From Cylindrodendrum hubeiense (taxonomy: Eukaryota > Ascomycota > Sordariomycetes > Hypocreales > Nectriaceae), in assembly GCA_014621425.1 (NCBI GenBank), contig JAANBB010000340.1, positions 1 through 45,131 on the forward strand: a DNA stretch of 45,131 nucleotides. The letters are read 5' to 3'. Under the pieces are notes generated by a model. The model worked only from the letters and a program-made list of their open reading frames with translations. It ran no database searches and was not told the DNA's origin. The translations under genes and the position numbers were made by a program. Positions 9,616-21,503 of this stretch are shown in pieces. Every line of letters begins with the position of its first letter. Within the stretch, counting starts at the first letter, position 1.

Positions 9616-10466
9616 ATGACTCCAACAATCGTCCTCATTCGCCACGCCCAGGCTCTTCACAACGTCAACAATGAGTACCCCCGCCATTCTGCATTCCCTT
9701 GACGCGTGAACTGAGATTCCCACCCTCTCTCCACAGGACTACTCGATCCATGACCCCCCGCTATCGGAGCTGGGCGTCGAGCAGTGTGCTGCCCTTCGCA
9801 AGCAGCTCCAGTCGGCCTTTGCGTCGGAAGCCACCGACGCTGGTCATGTCGCTGTCATCGTGAGCCCTATGCGGCGCACGATGCAGACGGCCATGTTGTC
9901 GCTGGACTGGCTGATTGACCGGGGCATCGAGTTCGAGGCCAACGCGGACTGGCAAGGTGAGTGGCCAGATTGTGCATGAGATGAGTAGTTCACTCAACGG
10001 GCATCGTGGCCGCTGACTCTCCTGGTCTTCTCCAGAAAACTCGGACAAGCCCTGTGATACGGGAAGCCCCGTCTCGTCGCTGACGGGCGACTTCCCCCAC
10101 GTCAACTTCAGCAACGTCGACCCCGTGTGGCCGGACAAGACGTCTCCTGCTGCTCGCCGCTACGCGCATACCAGGCGTGATATCCTTGCCCGCGGGCAGA
10201 TTGGCCTGAAGGACCTCAGCCAGCGGCCCGAGAAGCTCATTTTCGTCGTCTCCCACTCGGGCTTCCTGCGGGAGGGCGTCGTCGGCTTCTGGTTCTACAA
10301 CAGTGACTACCGCATCTTTGACTTTGACCAGGAGGCTGGAGGTCTGAACCTGAAGCAGCACGAAAGCACTATCGCGGGAGGCATGGGCTTGTCCCGGACC
10401 GAACCTGTCCCCCTGGGATCGGAGCTTCCGGATGGGGACGAAACTACGCAGGCTGTTACGGCGTAA
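9616..10466 (+). CDS. Histidine phosphatase (phosphoglycerate mutase-like) family protein
   Basis: Exons by protein continuity: 9616-9672, 9737-9956, 10036-10466, giving 235 aa. The N-terminal phosphohistidine motif is 'LIRHAQALHN' (R9, H10), followed by 'DPPLSELGVEQC', 'VIVSPMRRTMQTA' and the second active-site histidine in 'FVVSHSGFLR' (about H166). These define the branch-1 histidine phosphatases, which hydrolyse phosphomonoesters by way of a phosphohistidine. The substrate is not predictable. The third exon joins well (GTGAGT...CAG). The first intron is odd: to keep the frame ('HNVNN/DYSIHDPP') it must begin with GA at 9673. Splicing at the nearby GT (9675) shifts the frame and soon stops. 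Either this is a rare GA-AG intron, a 2-nt loss from a GTGAGT donor that now disables the gene, or a sequence error. Confidence 0.8.
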
Positions 10467-10698
10467 AATAGACACGTCTCAGGCTCTATACTACTGGGTT
10501 CCAAGCCGTTAGCACACGATAGAATCACTAGAAAAAAACCTAGAAGCATCAGAACATGCTAAGCACTTGCCCGCAAAGGAAGAAATGGACACTGAGCTGG
10601 GTATCTATTGCTTTTAAACACTGTAATCTTGTCACGTTCTCTTATATTATCCTCGGGAAAAGATGCTCATCCGCTAGCAACGAGGAATTGGTTCGAAA

Positions 10699-12968
10699 TC
10701 ATTTCGACAAAAAGCTCTGGAAGGCTGACTGGTCAATGATGACGTTTCCAACGGCCCTCAGACGCTTCCTGCCCTCCTTTTGCCTCTCCAAAAGCTTCTT
10801 TCGTCTAGAAACATCAGCAGCATGCAGCTTCGCAAGCACGTCCTTGCGAAAAGGCTTGATGGTCTCGCGCGCGACGATTCGGCTCCCGACTGTAGCCTGG
10901 ATCACGACCTCTAGGGTAGTTGTTAGCGATGTAGGCTATGTGTTACCAACAGCCGTAGCTTACCGAACATCTGGCGGTCAACGTGCTGTTTGAACTTGGT
11001 CACCCAGTGGCGTCCGAGACGATCGACCTGTGTGTTATGCACAACGCGACTGATCGCATCAACAGGTTGACGATTAACCATCAGCTGAAGCTTGACCAGG
11101 TGGCTCTGCCGCCATCCTGCGTCTTCATAGTCCAACGTAGCATATCCCTTGCTGCAAAAGTAAATAAGCGACAAGATTCTCAGGTAGTTGTCACAAGGAG
11201 GAGGGTTAGAGTACGTACGTAGCGCTCTTCAATTTCCCAAAGAGATCATCAACCAACTGGGCTGATGGGATATCATATACAAGAATAACTTGCGTCGTAT
11301 TGAAGAACTCAATGCTCTTCTGCTCTCCTCGATTGGCTTCACACAACTCGATGACCCGCCCAAGGTACTCTTCTGGCAGTGTAACCGTACACTTGACGTA
11401 ACTGAAAAGGGATTAATGATCCTGGGTGATATAGATGCACATATGGTTAAACACTTACGGCTCATAGAGTTGGGCGCCCCGAATACGTGGATGGCTCTGG
11501 TCGGGAAACAGGGCCGGGTTCTGCACGACCTCTTCAGAGCCGTCAGCCCACACAATCTTCGTCGGTACACTCGGTTCCGTGAGGATAACGCTGCGCCCGT
11601 GTTCCTGTCTTAAGCGATCCTGGAAGACGGAGCAGTGCAAGCTTCCGAGGAAGCCCAGTCGCCAGCCCGCTCCTAAAGCCTCGGAGTGGTCCTTCTGCAG
11701 CGTGACACTACGGTCGTTAAGCACCAGCTGAGTGATGCTATCCGCCAGTCGACCGTAGTCGCTTTGGTCAGTGGGAAAGGCTGCGACGAACACCATGGGC
11801 TTGGGCTCCTCGAAGCCCGGAAGGGGCTTGACCTCTTCCTCGGCGTTGAGAGTGGTGAATGTGTCACCGAGCTTGGCATCCTGGATCCTCTTCATGCCTG
11901 GGTTGAAGTAGACGTAGCCCACCTGGCCGGCTCGGAGAACCTGCTGCGGCGTCGCATGCGGATACTGGATGCCGACTTGACCAACAGTGTACTTCATGCC
12001 AGTACCCAGCGAGACCACGTTGTCGCCAGCGCTGATCATGCCGTCAAATACTCTGACGAGGAGTACCACGCCACGGAAGTTGTCGTACCATGAGTCCACT
12101 AACAGCATTTTCAGCGGCTTATTTTTGTCGCCCTGAGGAGGAGGGATGCGTTCAATGACAGCGGGCAGCAAAGCTGGGACACCCTTGCCTGTCTTTGCGC
12201 TGAGCAGAATCGCGTCCTTGGGATCCAGCTCGAAGGTGTTTTCCATCTGTTCCAGAACCCGGGGCACGTCAGCTGCAGGCATATCGATCTTGTTGACGAC
12301 GGGAACCAGGTCGAGATCCTGGGCGAAAGCGAGGTGGAAGTTGGACACGGTCTGTGCCTGGATGCCCTGGGTTGCATCGACCAGCAGCAGGGCGCCACCG
12401 CAGCTGGCATAGGAGCGAGTGACCTCGGCACGGAAGTCGACGTGGCCGGGTGTATCGACGAGGTGGAGGAGGTAGTCCTGGTCGTGGTGGTTGTAGATCA
12501 TGGTGCATGTCTGAGCCTTGACGGTGATGCCACGCTCTCGTTCGACGTCTAGTTTGTCCTGCCAGCATGTGCGTTAGTCTTGCTGTCTCTTCTATGTTGC
12601 ATGGAGGCAATTCCGGAGGTGAGTATGTGAAGCCAAGAGGTTATACACACTAGAATCTGCTTGTTGCCATCGCTGGCCGAGATGGTACCCGTGTGTTCCA
12701 GCAGCCGGTCGCTCAGCGTGCTCTTGCCATGGTCAATGTGCGCGACGATGCAGAAGTTCCGGTATCGATCAATCGGGATAGCAGCGATGCGAGCCTCGAG
12801 CTCAGACGGCGTCGGCTTAGTGGCCACTTTGACAGCGTATGCGCGGCGCGGTGGAGATCGTGAGGGAAGGGCAAGCAGAGCGGCGCGGGGCCGGCAGCCC
12901 GGCCATTGTCGAGCTTGCGGAAGACATTGCCGCGTCCAGGCTCGCCCAGTGCTCCAAGCCAGGCTCAT
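10699..12968 (-). CDS. GUF1: Mitochondrial translation factor GUF1 (EF4/LepA)
   Basis: Five exons on the minus strand: 12968-12651, 12558-11459, 11401-11219, 11151-10964, 10910-10699, giving 666 aa. The GTPase helps mitochondrial ribosomes under stress by acting on the elongating or stalled ribosome. The N-terminus is arginine-rich with few acids (about residues 1-50), as in a matrix-targeting peptide. The G motifs are G1 'AHIDHGKS' (76-83), G2 '[12 protein letters not shown]', G3 'DTPGHVDF' (from 141), G4 'NKID' (195-198) and G5 'SAKTGKG'. The EF4-specific C-terminal part '[14 protein letters not shown]' and the lysine-rich tail '[18 protein letters not shown]' follow. The length matches the family. 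It converges with the histidine phosphatase gene, 232 bp apart. Confidence 0.96.
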
Positions 12969-13553
12969 TGAGACCTAGGCTTTGTTGTTGTAGAGGTGCA
13001 TTTGGATGCGCATCAGAGGCCGGTTCGGGGACTGGGAGTCGGATTGGCGGATTGCGGGATGTCGGACGATGAAGCTATAAAATCTGTTTCTCGATTCTAG
13101 AAGCCGAAGAATTCGGGATCGGGATCCATCCAATGTACAAGGTACTTACCACAGCTGTCCGTAAGGTACCTAGGTACGGAGTACATCTCGTACCCCGGAC
13201 GAGGAGGCCCCACTGTGCCCGTAGCTTATCCATATGTGGTTGGCCAACCTCGATCCGTCAAGCAACCTGAATAAGGCATCCTCATTTCACACAACATGCC
13301 ATTTACAACACTCCAGGTTAGGAATAAACAATGGTATATATACGGACCGAGTGTCCCGTCGGGAGGCTGTCATCAGCCTTATCCTTAGGTACTAGAAACA
13401 GAATAAAACGTCACTGGGGTATCGGCTCCCTCCACGCACGCTGCCTAGCTTGAGATACAATGCGCCTTTGTCGCTTGACCCAAACATGTCCACCGTCACT
13501 CCAACCTCCCATCATATCGTTTACAACCCATCAATCCATCCATCTCATTCGCA
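12969..13553. other. Intergenic region between GUF1 and the MIT-domain gene
   Basis: This holds the GUF1 promoter and the 3' side of the MIT gene. A dense group of GTAC words, including GGTACCTAGGTAC (13165-13177), lies at about 13135-13193. The same palindromic phrase occurs upstream of PET117. Confidence 0.55.
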
Positions 13554-16500
13554 TCATGTCAGAACCCATTCACTCCCGCGCTTGATGAATTTATCCAAGA
13601 GCATCCCCAGGTCCGATAGCACGAACCGGCATACGTAGAACCCAAAGAACTCTGCTGCGTGCCTTGTGCATAATTCCAGCCCGACCTGCGTCTTGTCGGC
13701 ATGCCGTAGTCCAGGGTCTTCCACCTGCCTTGCGATTTGGTCTAAATGACTTGCATTAGCATAACCTGATACTTTCCCACCGTAGCCTTTGCACCAGTAC
13801 TCACCAATCGCTTGGGCAGCATCAAAGAGGCGCGCAAGCGAGCTCATATACATTGCATTCGGCCCCGTGAACTGCGCTTGCGTCAGATCCCGCTTCGCAG
13901 GTCGGCTTGTCGGGTGCCCTGTCATGGGCAGGCTAGGGATGCCTGGGATATCCTTGCCAGCATCTGGCCCTACGGATTTGCCGTTGTAGGCCCCTCCCAG
14001 ACCGACGGCAGAGTTCTTAGAACGCAGGCGTCGCCATGAAAAGGCCGACTTGCCTGACACACTAGAGGATCGTGGCATGCCAGTCCCAGGATCCCCATCT
14101 GTACCATTTGATGCGTCCTTGAAAAGTATCGAGGAGCCCTGAACTCCGACCTCATTCCCTAGTTTGCGGGTCAGGGCCGACTGAACTTGCTCGAGGACAC
14201 CCTCCAGGGATTGCATCTCCTCTAGGACAGCGTCCGCATCGAAAGTGTCGACTTTGGCAATCTTGAGGAGGGCTGCAGTAAGGAAGTCGCAGTTGGCAAC
14301 CTTGTCTTCGATGTTCTTCAGCTTAACACCTTTAACTCGCCACACCTCCCTCGGCACGAACAGCTTGCTGCTCAAGTAACCTCCCCGCGGGTGTGCCAGT
14401 GTCTGATATAGGCATCGCATCAGCCAAAATGGTCTTAGCATGAAATCAGTCGGGCAAGGCTCTAGAGGTACAGGCACGTCTGGAATAATTGAGTTTGGTG
14501 ATCCAGGGATAGTCGGGGAGTGAAAGTTGTCGTCGAAGAGAGAAAGTCCCGCTGCGGCTGTATCCAGTCTATCTCGGAAAGCAGCTGCAAGGGGTGTGGG
14601 GAGGGCCGGTACAGCTGGCGTCCGCGAAGTCCCAAACGGCGTATTGCTTGACGGGGTTCCTGGAGACATATCCGAGTTTTCATCGAGATTAGTGATTGAC
14701 ATGTTGCGACTCTTCATGCTCCTCAAGCTCGATGACGAAAAGTTCTTCCTCAATCTCGATACATTTGGTGACGAAGAACGCCCCGCAGTATTGTCATCCT
14801 CGTCAACAGGCCCCAGATGCCTAAATGGCGAGGCCGGAGCTTGTAGGTCGTCAGTTGGGCTTGCTTCCCAGAGTGGTGGCGATGACGGCCTGCGGAAGCC
14901 AGTTGCAGATCGCGAGCCTATGCTAGCTGAGACGGTAGTGTCCTGTACATCTGTGGTCGTAGATTTTGCTGGTGTGATGTCTTCAGAATTTGGGGGAAGA
15001 GGTGGACCAAGCTTGGCTGTTTCGATCTTGAGCTGTTTCGGATTTTGTCCCGACAGCCGGCGATTTCGTACAGACTGCGCCGCGGACGATGGTCGCGGTG
15101 GAGGTAGCTCTGGTAGTGATCCCGTCGGGGGCGGCGCGGCTGGGGCTGTTGGCATACCCGGGAATGGTGGGGGCATTTCCGTGACGGTGGAGAGTGAGGT
15201 CGCTGTCGTGGGAGGATTTGAACCTGATGAGCTATGCCAAGTCCGCGTAGTTCGGCCACTGGAATCCGATTCGCGGGGAACTGATGGCCTCTGTGCGGGA
15301 TCCATTGCGAATTGTTCAATGCCGTAGTCGCGTGCCATCTCTTCTAGGATCCTTTCCTCCTCGTCCGATGAGTTATCATCAAAGAAATCCTCAGGCATGT
15401 TGTGAGTCTCTTGTTGAAGCGGCGGTTGGGGCTGTCGTTGCCTCTCCATTTCGGTAACAATCTCGAAGGCTTCTTGTTCGGTTTGTCTTACCCGCTCGCG
15501 TGCGATCTCAACTTTCCGTAGGGCGTTGGCTACAGCCTCCTCGTTGGGCTCATCCGGTTTGTTTGGTCGATAGTCATCGGTAGGACTCATCGGTTCATAA
15601 CCTTCGTCGTACGCAGCCTCAATAGCAGCGTCAAGCGCTGTATCAAATTCGGCCTCGGTATTACCACTGGCTGCCCGAATATGCTTCCTTCTAAAACCCA
15701 AGGACGACGTGCGTGAGTGAACCGAGGAGGATGTTGAGCCGCCCGACTCATCGATGGGATCCAACCAAGAATTCAAGCTGTCCTCCCGTCCATGGTGATG
15801 AGCATCCGTAGCTTCGACGGGGTGGGACGTGGCCAAGGCGAAATCGGATGGAACTGGCGCGTCAATATCCTCTTGGGCTTTCTGCGGAGATGGCGGCCGG
15901 CGTGGTGACAAGGGCGCTGGCATGTAGGGATAGTCGGAGGGTCTTTGTAATAGGAAAGGATCGGGCGATCTCAAGTGAATGGGCGACCGCGAGAAGGAAG
16001 ATTGGAGTAGACCAGGTTCGGGGGTGAGTGTGGTTATGATGGGTTTTGGTTTATTTGCCCGCCGTGATGGTGAGGGAGCCACATGCTGCGGATGGGGGCT
16101 CCGACTGTCGTCCCTTATTACTCTTGTGATGGTTGCTGTCTCAAAAACCGCGACTTCCTCGGCATCTTCGTCGTCGAGGTGGAGTATGGACTCCGAGTCT
16201 AGGTGACGCACATCGCTATCGGGACGCGAGGGGAGCGCCTTCGTGTCCTCGTCCAGCCAAGGCGCTATCTGATCTAGTTCCTCGATTCGGCTGGTGTATG
16301 TGCGACGCTACAATGGGAGAGGATGAATTAACAAATTCCTGGTTAAGGCCAGGGGGATAAACTTACAATTGCTTCGAGTTTTCGCTTGTCTTCATCGCCC
16401 GTTGTTTTCTGAAGGACTTGCCGAAGAAGCTCACATGCCTCGGCGTAAGCCTCTCGCGCGCCCTCAAAGTTCTGAGCATTGTCAAGCTGGACTGCGGTAT

Positions 16501-17578
16501 TGGCCTTTTGCAAGGCCCTGGAGAGCATCGCTTTTTGGGACGCAGGCTTGGTACCACGACTTTTCTCGTGACTACCCTTTCCTGAACGACTTCGAGAATG
16601 ACCCCGAGGCATATGTGCCTCTCCTTCGTAATCATAAGGCATTCTGGGTTGGTGGGCGGCAGCGAAGGCGGGGCGTGCAAAGGCGGCTGTTGTGATCTGA
16701 TCTGTCGACTCGGCGGTACCTGGTGGAATGAGGGACTGACTCTCCTGGCGGGCGACACTTGGCAGTCGGCGCTCAGTTGAACCAGGGCCAGCCCCTTCTA
16801 CTCTAACTTGAAGATATTCACTGAGGTTGGGAGGCTCCAATGGCGATAATGTGGCGATCGGCGGTAGTGTCTGTGGGGGCTGACTATCCTCCGATGGCGG
16901 TGCAGGCGCGGGGAGGTCGTTTGGTTTCGAGATGGAAGAAACGCTAGGCCGTCGATTCTTTTGTAGTTTTCTGGGCGATGGTCTCCCGGTCGGTGGAGAT
17001 TTGTTGAGAAAACTGGTCGCATCGACGCTTCCACGGGAACCAAAGCGGGAATGAGTCGCGCGCTGGGGCACCTGGGAGGTGCGGCTGGACCCAGCGGTGG
17101 AAGTCGACCAACGGTTTAGAAGCCACGAGACCTCAGCGGGGTTGTTGGTGGGCGAACGTGAAGCGGCGGCGCTGTGAGAGGATCGCGGAGGAGTTTGAGG
17201 GCGCAAGCTGTAGCCAGATCCGGGTGATGGCTGGCGTGGAGCTTCGACAGAGCTGTGCTGTGAGGCGGGCGTGATATGCGGTGGTGGTAGCAAAGAGGAA
17301 CTCCGGGGAGGGCGAGCTGCGGCGCGGCCAGCAAAGGACTCGGGGTTTGGCGAGGTTGGATAGTAGAAGGAGAGCGACGGCGGGTGGGCTGGCCTCGAGG
17401 GGTCGGGATTGGGGTACTGGTGGTGTTGGTGGTAGTGGTGGTGTTGATGGAGGCGCGAGTCAGTGGGCGTGGAGGCGGAGAGGCTCGACGGGAGCTGGAC
17501 GGGGACGGGAACGGCGACAGTGGAGGAGGAGGAGGACGCGGTCAGGTCGTGAGAGGAGGAGAGACGAGCCTCCGGCAT
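13554..17578 (-). CDS. Large MIT-domain protein, probable membrane-trafficking factor
   Basis: Exons 17578-16367, 16307-13805 and probably 13741-13554 give about 1300 aa. The start is chosen at 17578 ('MPEARLSSSHDL'); an in-frame ATG at 17647 would add 23 arginine-rich residues. The first third is low complexity, rich in Ser, Pro and His. The MIT domain spans about residues 349-420 ('KAMLSRALQKANTAVQLDN', 'FEGAREAYAEACELLRQVL', then 'YTSRIEELDQIAPWL' after the intron). MIT helices bind ESCRT-III tails and related partners. A long disordered middle follows with 'LRKNFSSSSLRSMKSRN'. The conserved C-terminal part starts near 'FMLRPFWLMRCLYQTLAHP'. Intron 2 (13742-13804) is 63 nt with GTGAGT, TGCTAAT and TAG, and its retention would keep the frame. 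The precise role is unknown. Confidence 0.85.
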
Positions 17579-18745
17579 TCTCTGTCTACGCCGCAAGTCG
17601 AGTCGGATCCGGTGCAGTGCGGTGCGGTACGGTGCGAGTCGAGTCAAACAGTGGACAATTCCCCCTTTCCAGTCGACGAGACACTATCAATCGGGCCAAG
17701 TTGGTGTGGTCGGTGGGTTGGCTGGTTGCTGCTAGCGGTGCTCACTGGTGGTGCCTCGTGGAGTTTGGTCGTGCTGGGTGTGGGCTAATGGCCCGCTTTC
17801 CACAAGGCCACGGACTGCACAGCACAGTAGGTACAACGTAGTACAGCGCTTGCGGACTGTGGCGCGTTAAGGTGCAGGTAGAGCGCAGCGCAGCGCATTA
17901 CGGTTCGCGCCGCTCGATCGGTTGTTCGCTTTGCTCAATGCAGAGGAGGCGGAATGCTGGAATGGGTGCCCTTTTTGGTGGTGGTGACGAGTCGACGATT
18001 CAGCAATGAAACAGATGAACAGAGAATCCGAGACGAGACGGTCCAAGGACCAAGGCCAGGTGAGAGGGCAGGCTGGCAGGATGCCCATGTCAGGGGATGG
18101 ACCGAGTTGTACCTGCATCTTTTGGTTGGTAGCTGGCTACCGTGGAACGTGCCTTCCCTTCCACTTCCATTCCCACTTCCCCGAAGGGAACAGGAACCTG
18201 TCCCGGTTAGGGTTGGAGCCTGGTGCGAGAGTTGCCATGTGCTGGGGAACACCTAGCCTATGGTGGCCTTGCTTTAGTGGGTCAGGATTCCAATGTCTGT
18301 GTGCAGTGGTGTCTTGGACGCCTGTACGGATAGCAACTCATTGGAGCGGTCTTCGTACTGGCCGGTGATTGCCTGCGGTGGTCGATGGTGGTGTCAAAGG
18401 GGTACATACGGTGGGTCACACGTGTTTGCGCACGCACTATCCCGTACAGTAGGCCGCACCGTGCGTCCACTTTCGGGTTAGGCTAGTGCTTCTGGAACTC
18501 TGTATCGTTTATATTGCATCACCAGCTCAGCCACACAACAAGGCGTCATGCATCAATCGGGGGGATCCGCTTCTACAGCCTTGCAGCTTTTGGCAGGGAG
18601 TCAGGAGTCAGCCACAGGAAAGGTACCTCTCATACACGCCTTGCGGCGCGTTGCTTGCTCGTAAATCTTTCACGCCGTCATACCTACACCTACGGAGGGA
18701 CACTTGCGACGTCCATACATACGGTTTACAATTTGGATCACAAAA
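17579..18745. other. Divergent promoter region, MIT-domain gene / CTNNBL1-like gene
   Basis: About 1.2 kb of GC-rich, low-complexity sequence (for example repeated CGGTGC/CGGTAC near 17605-17635). No protein, tRNA or repeat element could be supported. The longer open frames running through it are continuations of antisense frames from the MIT gene. Confidence 0.5.
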
Positions 18746-20631
18746 ATGGCAAGCGTAGACGATATCTTTAAGGTTCGTTCGCTGGTCTTTGACTTTGATA
18801 CCATGAAGCGTCACTCTAACAAGCTTACAGCACTCAGGCATCTCTTCTAAGCGCAAGCTGGATCCGATCCGAGATCCAAGTACGTCCATGGCGAATCCTC
18901 CCCTCTAGCCAACCCCCCCACCCACTAATATCACCCTCCTCTCTAGATGAAATATACAAGTCGGCCAAGCTGAGCACCAATGGCTCAAACCGTCACGCCC
19001 GAGTTGACGACGCAGAACCTGGCGAGGACGATGCCGAAGCTGGTCCTGCACCACCCCCCGACAACGATGAGAACGACGACTTCGGCCCCGACCCACCCCC
19101 TGACGACGACGAAGACCGATTCTTTGGTGGTGGCATTACCAAGCAAGAATCAGAGATCCTCGACTACGTCGACGAGGCCGACGCCGGCGTCGCGCCAGAA
19201 AAGATTGATGCAGCATGGCTGCGCAAAACTGCCCTGAACTTCGAGAAGCGCATCACCAAGAACGCCGAGCTCCGTGCTAAGTTTGAAGACCATCCGCAAA
19301 AATTCATCGGCAGCGAGGCCGACTTGGATGCCGACATCAAGGGTCTCTCGCTGTTGTCCCAGCACCCAGACCTCTACTCGGACTTTGTTAAGACGGGATG
19401 CGTCGCAAGTCTGGTTAGTTTGCTGGCGCATGAAAACACGGATATTGCTATCGATGCCATCGAGATCATGGGCGAGCTGACGGACGAGGATGTCGCCGCC
19501 GAAGAATCTCAGTGGAATGACCTAGTGGATGCCATGATGGATTCGGACGTGCTGGGTCTTTTGGTGTCTAACTTCTCCCGCCTAAACGAAGATGACGAGT
19601 CAGATCGGAGTGGCATATACCATGCTCTTGGAGTGATAGAGAACCTGTGTTCTCGGCCATCGGCTGCAGAGCGTGTTGGAGAAGACGAGAAGCTACTACA
19701 ATGGCTCCTGCAACGTATCCAGCGAAAAGAGCACTCGGTGACCCAAAACAAGCAGTATGCGGCGGAGATCCTGGCCATCCTGTCACAGGCATCCCCTGCC
19801 AACCGGGCTCAACTCACACGCCTCAACGCGGTCGATCCTCTCTTACAACTGGTTGCTCCCTACCGGAGACGTGATCCGGAAAAGGGCAGCGAGGAGGAAG
19901 AGTACATGGAGAATCTTTTTGAGGCTTTGACCTGTCTTGCAGATGAGGCCTCGGGTAAGGCTAAACTTCTCGAAGCCGAGGGAGTGGAGCTGTGCCTCAT
20001 CATGTTGAAGGAGGGCAAGAGGAGCAAGCCACCAGCGCTGCGCCTCCTGGACCATGCTATCGGTGGCGATGCAGGTACCGAGGTATGCCAGAAGGTGGTC
20101 GAGGCGGGTGGCCTCAAGACTATCTTCACACTTTTCATGAAGACGCAGGATCACCGCATTCTGGAGCATCTGGTGGGCGTCTTTGCCTCGATGCTCCGGT
20201 TCCTACCCGCCAACTCTCCAGAGAGGATACGGACCCTAGCCAAGTTCGTGGAGAAGGACTACGAGAAGATCTCAAAACTCGTGAAGTTACGGAGAGATTA
20301 CGGTGGACGGGTCGCAAGAGCCGAACAGCAGAACGAGGCTGAAAGGAAAGGCCTGTCGGCGGAGGACAGGGAAGAAGCGGAACTGGAATGGTTGTCGAAG
20401 AGAATCGACGCCGGGCTGTTTACGTTACAGACAATTGATCAGGTCCTGGCCTGGTTGGTGGCCGAGGATAATGGGGCCAAGAGAAAGATTAAGCAGTTAC
20501 TTGCTGAGCGCGATGAGGAGCTGGGAGTGATTGGATCAACGCTCAAGGAGCAGCTGGGAGCACTAGATACGACCGAGGAAAACCAGGACACAAGGGAAAT
20601 GTTGGGTACTCTAGTCGAATTTGTTCAGTAG
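18746..20631 (+). CDS. Beta-catenin-like protein 1 (CTNNBL1) homologue, spliceosome-associated
   Basis: Three exons, 18746-18772, 18831-18879 and 18947-20631, give 586 aa. The first two coding exons are only 27 and 49 nt. The N-terminus 'MASVDDIFKHSGISSKRK' followed by 'LDPIRDPNEIYKSAKLS' carries basic, nuclear-localisation-like residues. Next comes an acidic/proline stretch, then the family core 'TKQESEILDYVDEADAG', 'LLSQHPDLYSDFVKTGCV', 'ENTDIAIDAIEIMGELTDED', 'ALGVIENLCSRPS' and 'LRLLDHAIGGD'. These form armadillo-type helical repeats. In animals CTNNBL1 binds the CDC5L/Prp19 spliceosome complex; a similar nuclear role here is inferred. The gene converges with VMA10, the two stops being 207 bp apart. 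Confidence 0.94.
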
Positions 20632-20837
20632 ACTTGTATTAAAAAACTGCGTCCTTGATGAGACGCATGAGGATCGATCATGTTTCGCGCGCGGGTCTTC
20701 CGTCTCCACACGTTCCTTCTCTTCCTCCATAGTCCGCCCTCCTTGGGTCCTGAGTTGGCGAGCCGCCGGGGTTTGGTCATAATTGGCGGGGGTTGAGCTT
20801 CAACTGTGTTCTTGGGGGATTGGTTTGCAGGGTGCGC

Positions 20838-21503
20838 TCAAGCGGCAGAGGGGGGGACGGGCTTGACATCAAAGACAGCGGTGAGCAGGTTCTTGACAAC
20901 GCTGGCCTGGCTCTTCTTTCCGGCTGCCTGGATCTCCTTGATCTGCTCCTCAGCCTCTCGGTTGGCCTCGGTCTCAGCCTCCTTGTTGCCCTTGCTATGC
21001 TATATATATGATGACTCGGTCAGCGACACGGGGAACAGTCGAGGTTGCGCCGGAGATGCGGAGAGAAGGCGTACCTCAGACTCAAACTGTTTGTACTCGT
21101 TCTCCTTGGAGGACTTGTAATCGGCTATCTCTTGCTTGGCCTCATCGCGGGCTTCCCTGACACGCTTGGTGCGAACTAGAGAGGCAGGCGGTTACTAGGC
21201 GTGTTCATCCCAAGGGCGTGGACGGGTTGGAGGAACTCACATTCTCGGGCTGTGCGGAAAACCGAGTTAGTATTATGCATCGATATAAGGGACTTGGGGG
21301 CTAGAAATCACCTTTCTGGACAATCTTGGAAGCTTCTCGCTCAGCCTGGTTGTTTGTTAGCCGGGCAATTGCAGCTGGTCAACGAGGCGGCACGTACGTC
21401 GAGGAGAGTCTGGATACCGGCCGAATTCTGGGCGGACTGGGAGGCGGGTTAGTCGAGAAGGTCGTCTTGTAGCCGAAGGAGATGGGAGCTCGGTGCTGAC
21501 CAT
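20838..21503 (-). CDS. VMA10: V-type ATPase subunit G
   Basis: Six exons on the minus strand: 21503-21501, 21436-21398, 21345-21312, 21249-21241, 21175-21075, 20999-20838, giving 115 aa. The first coding exon is just ATG and the fourth is 9 nt. The spliced protein reads 'MSAQNSAGIQTLLDAEREAS', 'KIVQKAREFRTKRVREARDE', then a charged coiled coil ending 'NLLTAVFDVKPVPPSAA'. This matches the family in length and in its hallmark N-terminus. Subunit G pairs with E to form the peripheral stalks that hold V1 on Vo in the vacuolar proton pump. Every junction keeps the frame, and intron 1 has a CTAAC branch point 15 nt before CAG although its donor GTCAGC is weak. Confidence 0.93.

Noticed and set aside
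14527..15327. 266-codon open frame on the plus strand inside the MIT-domain gene
   Set aside because: It is antisense to a low-complexity coding region whose own frame is longer and contains recognisable domains.
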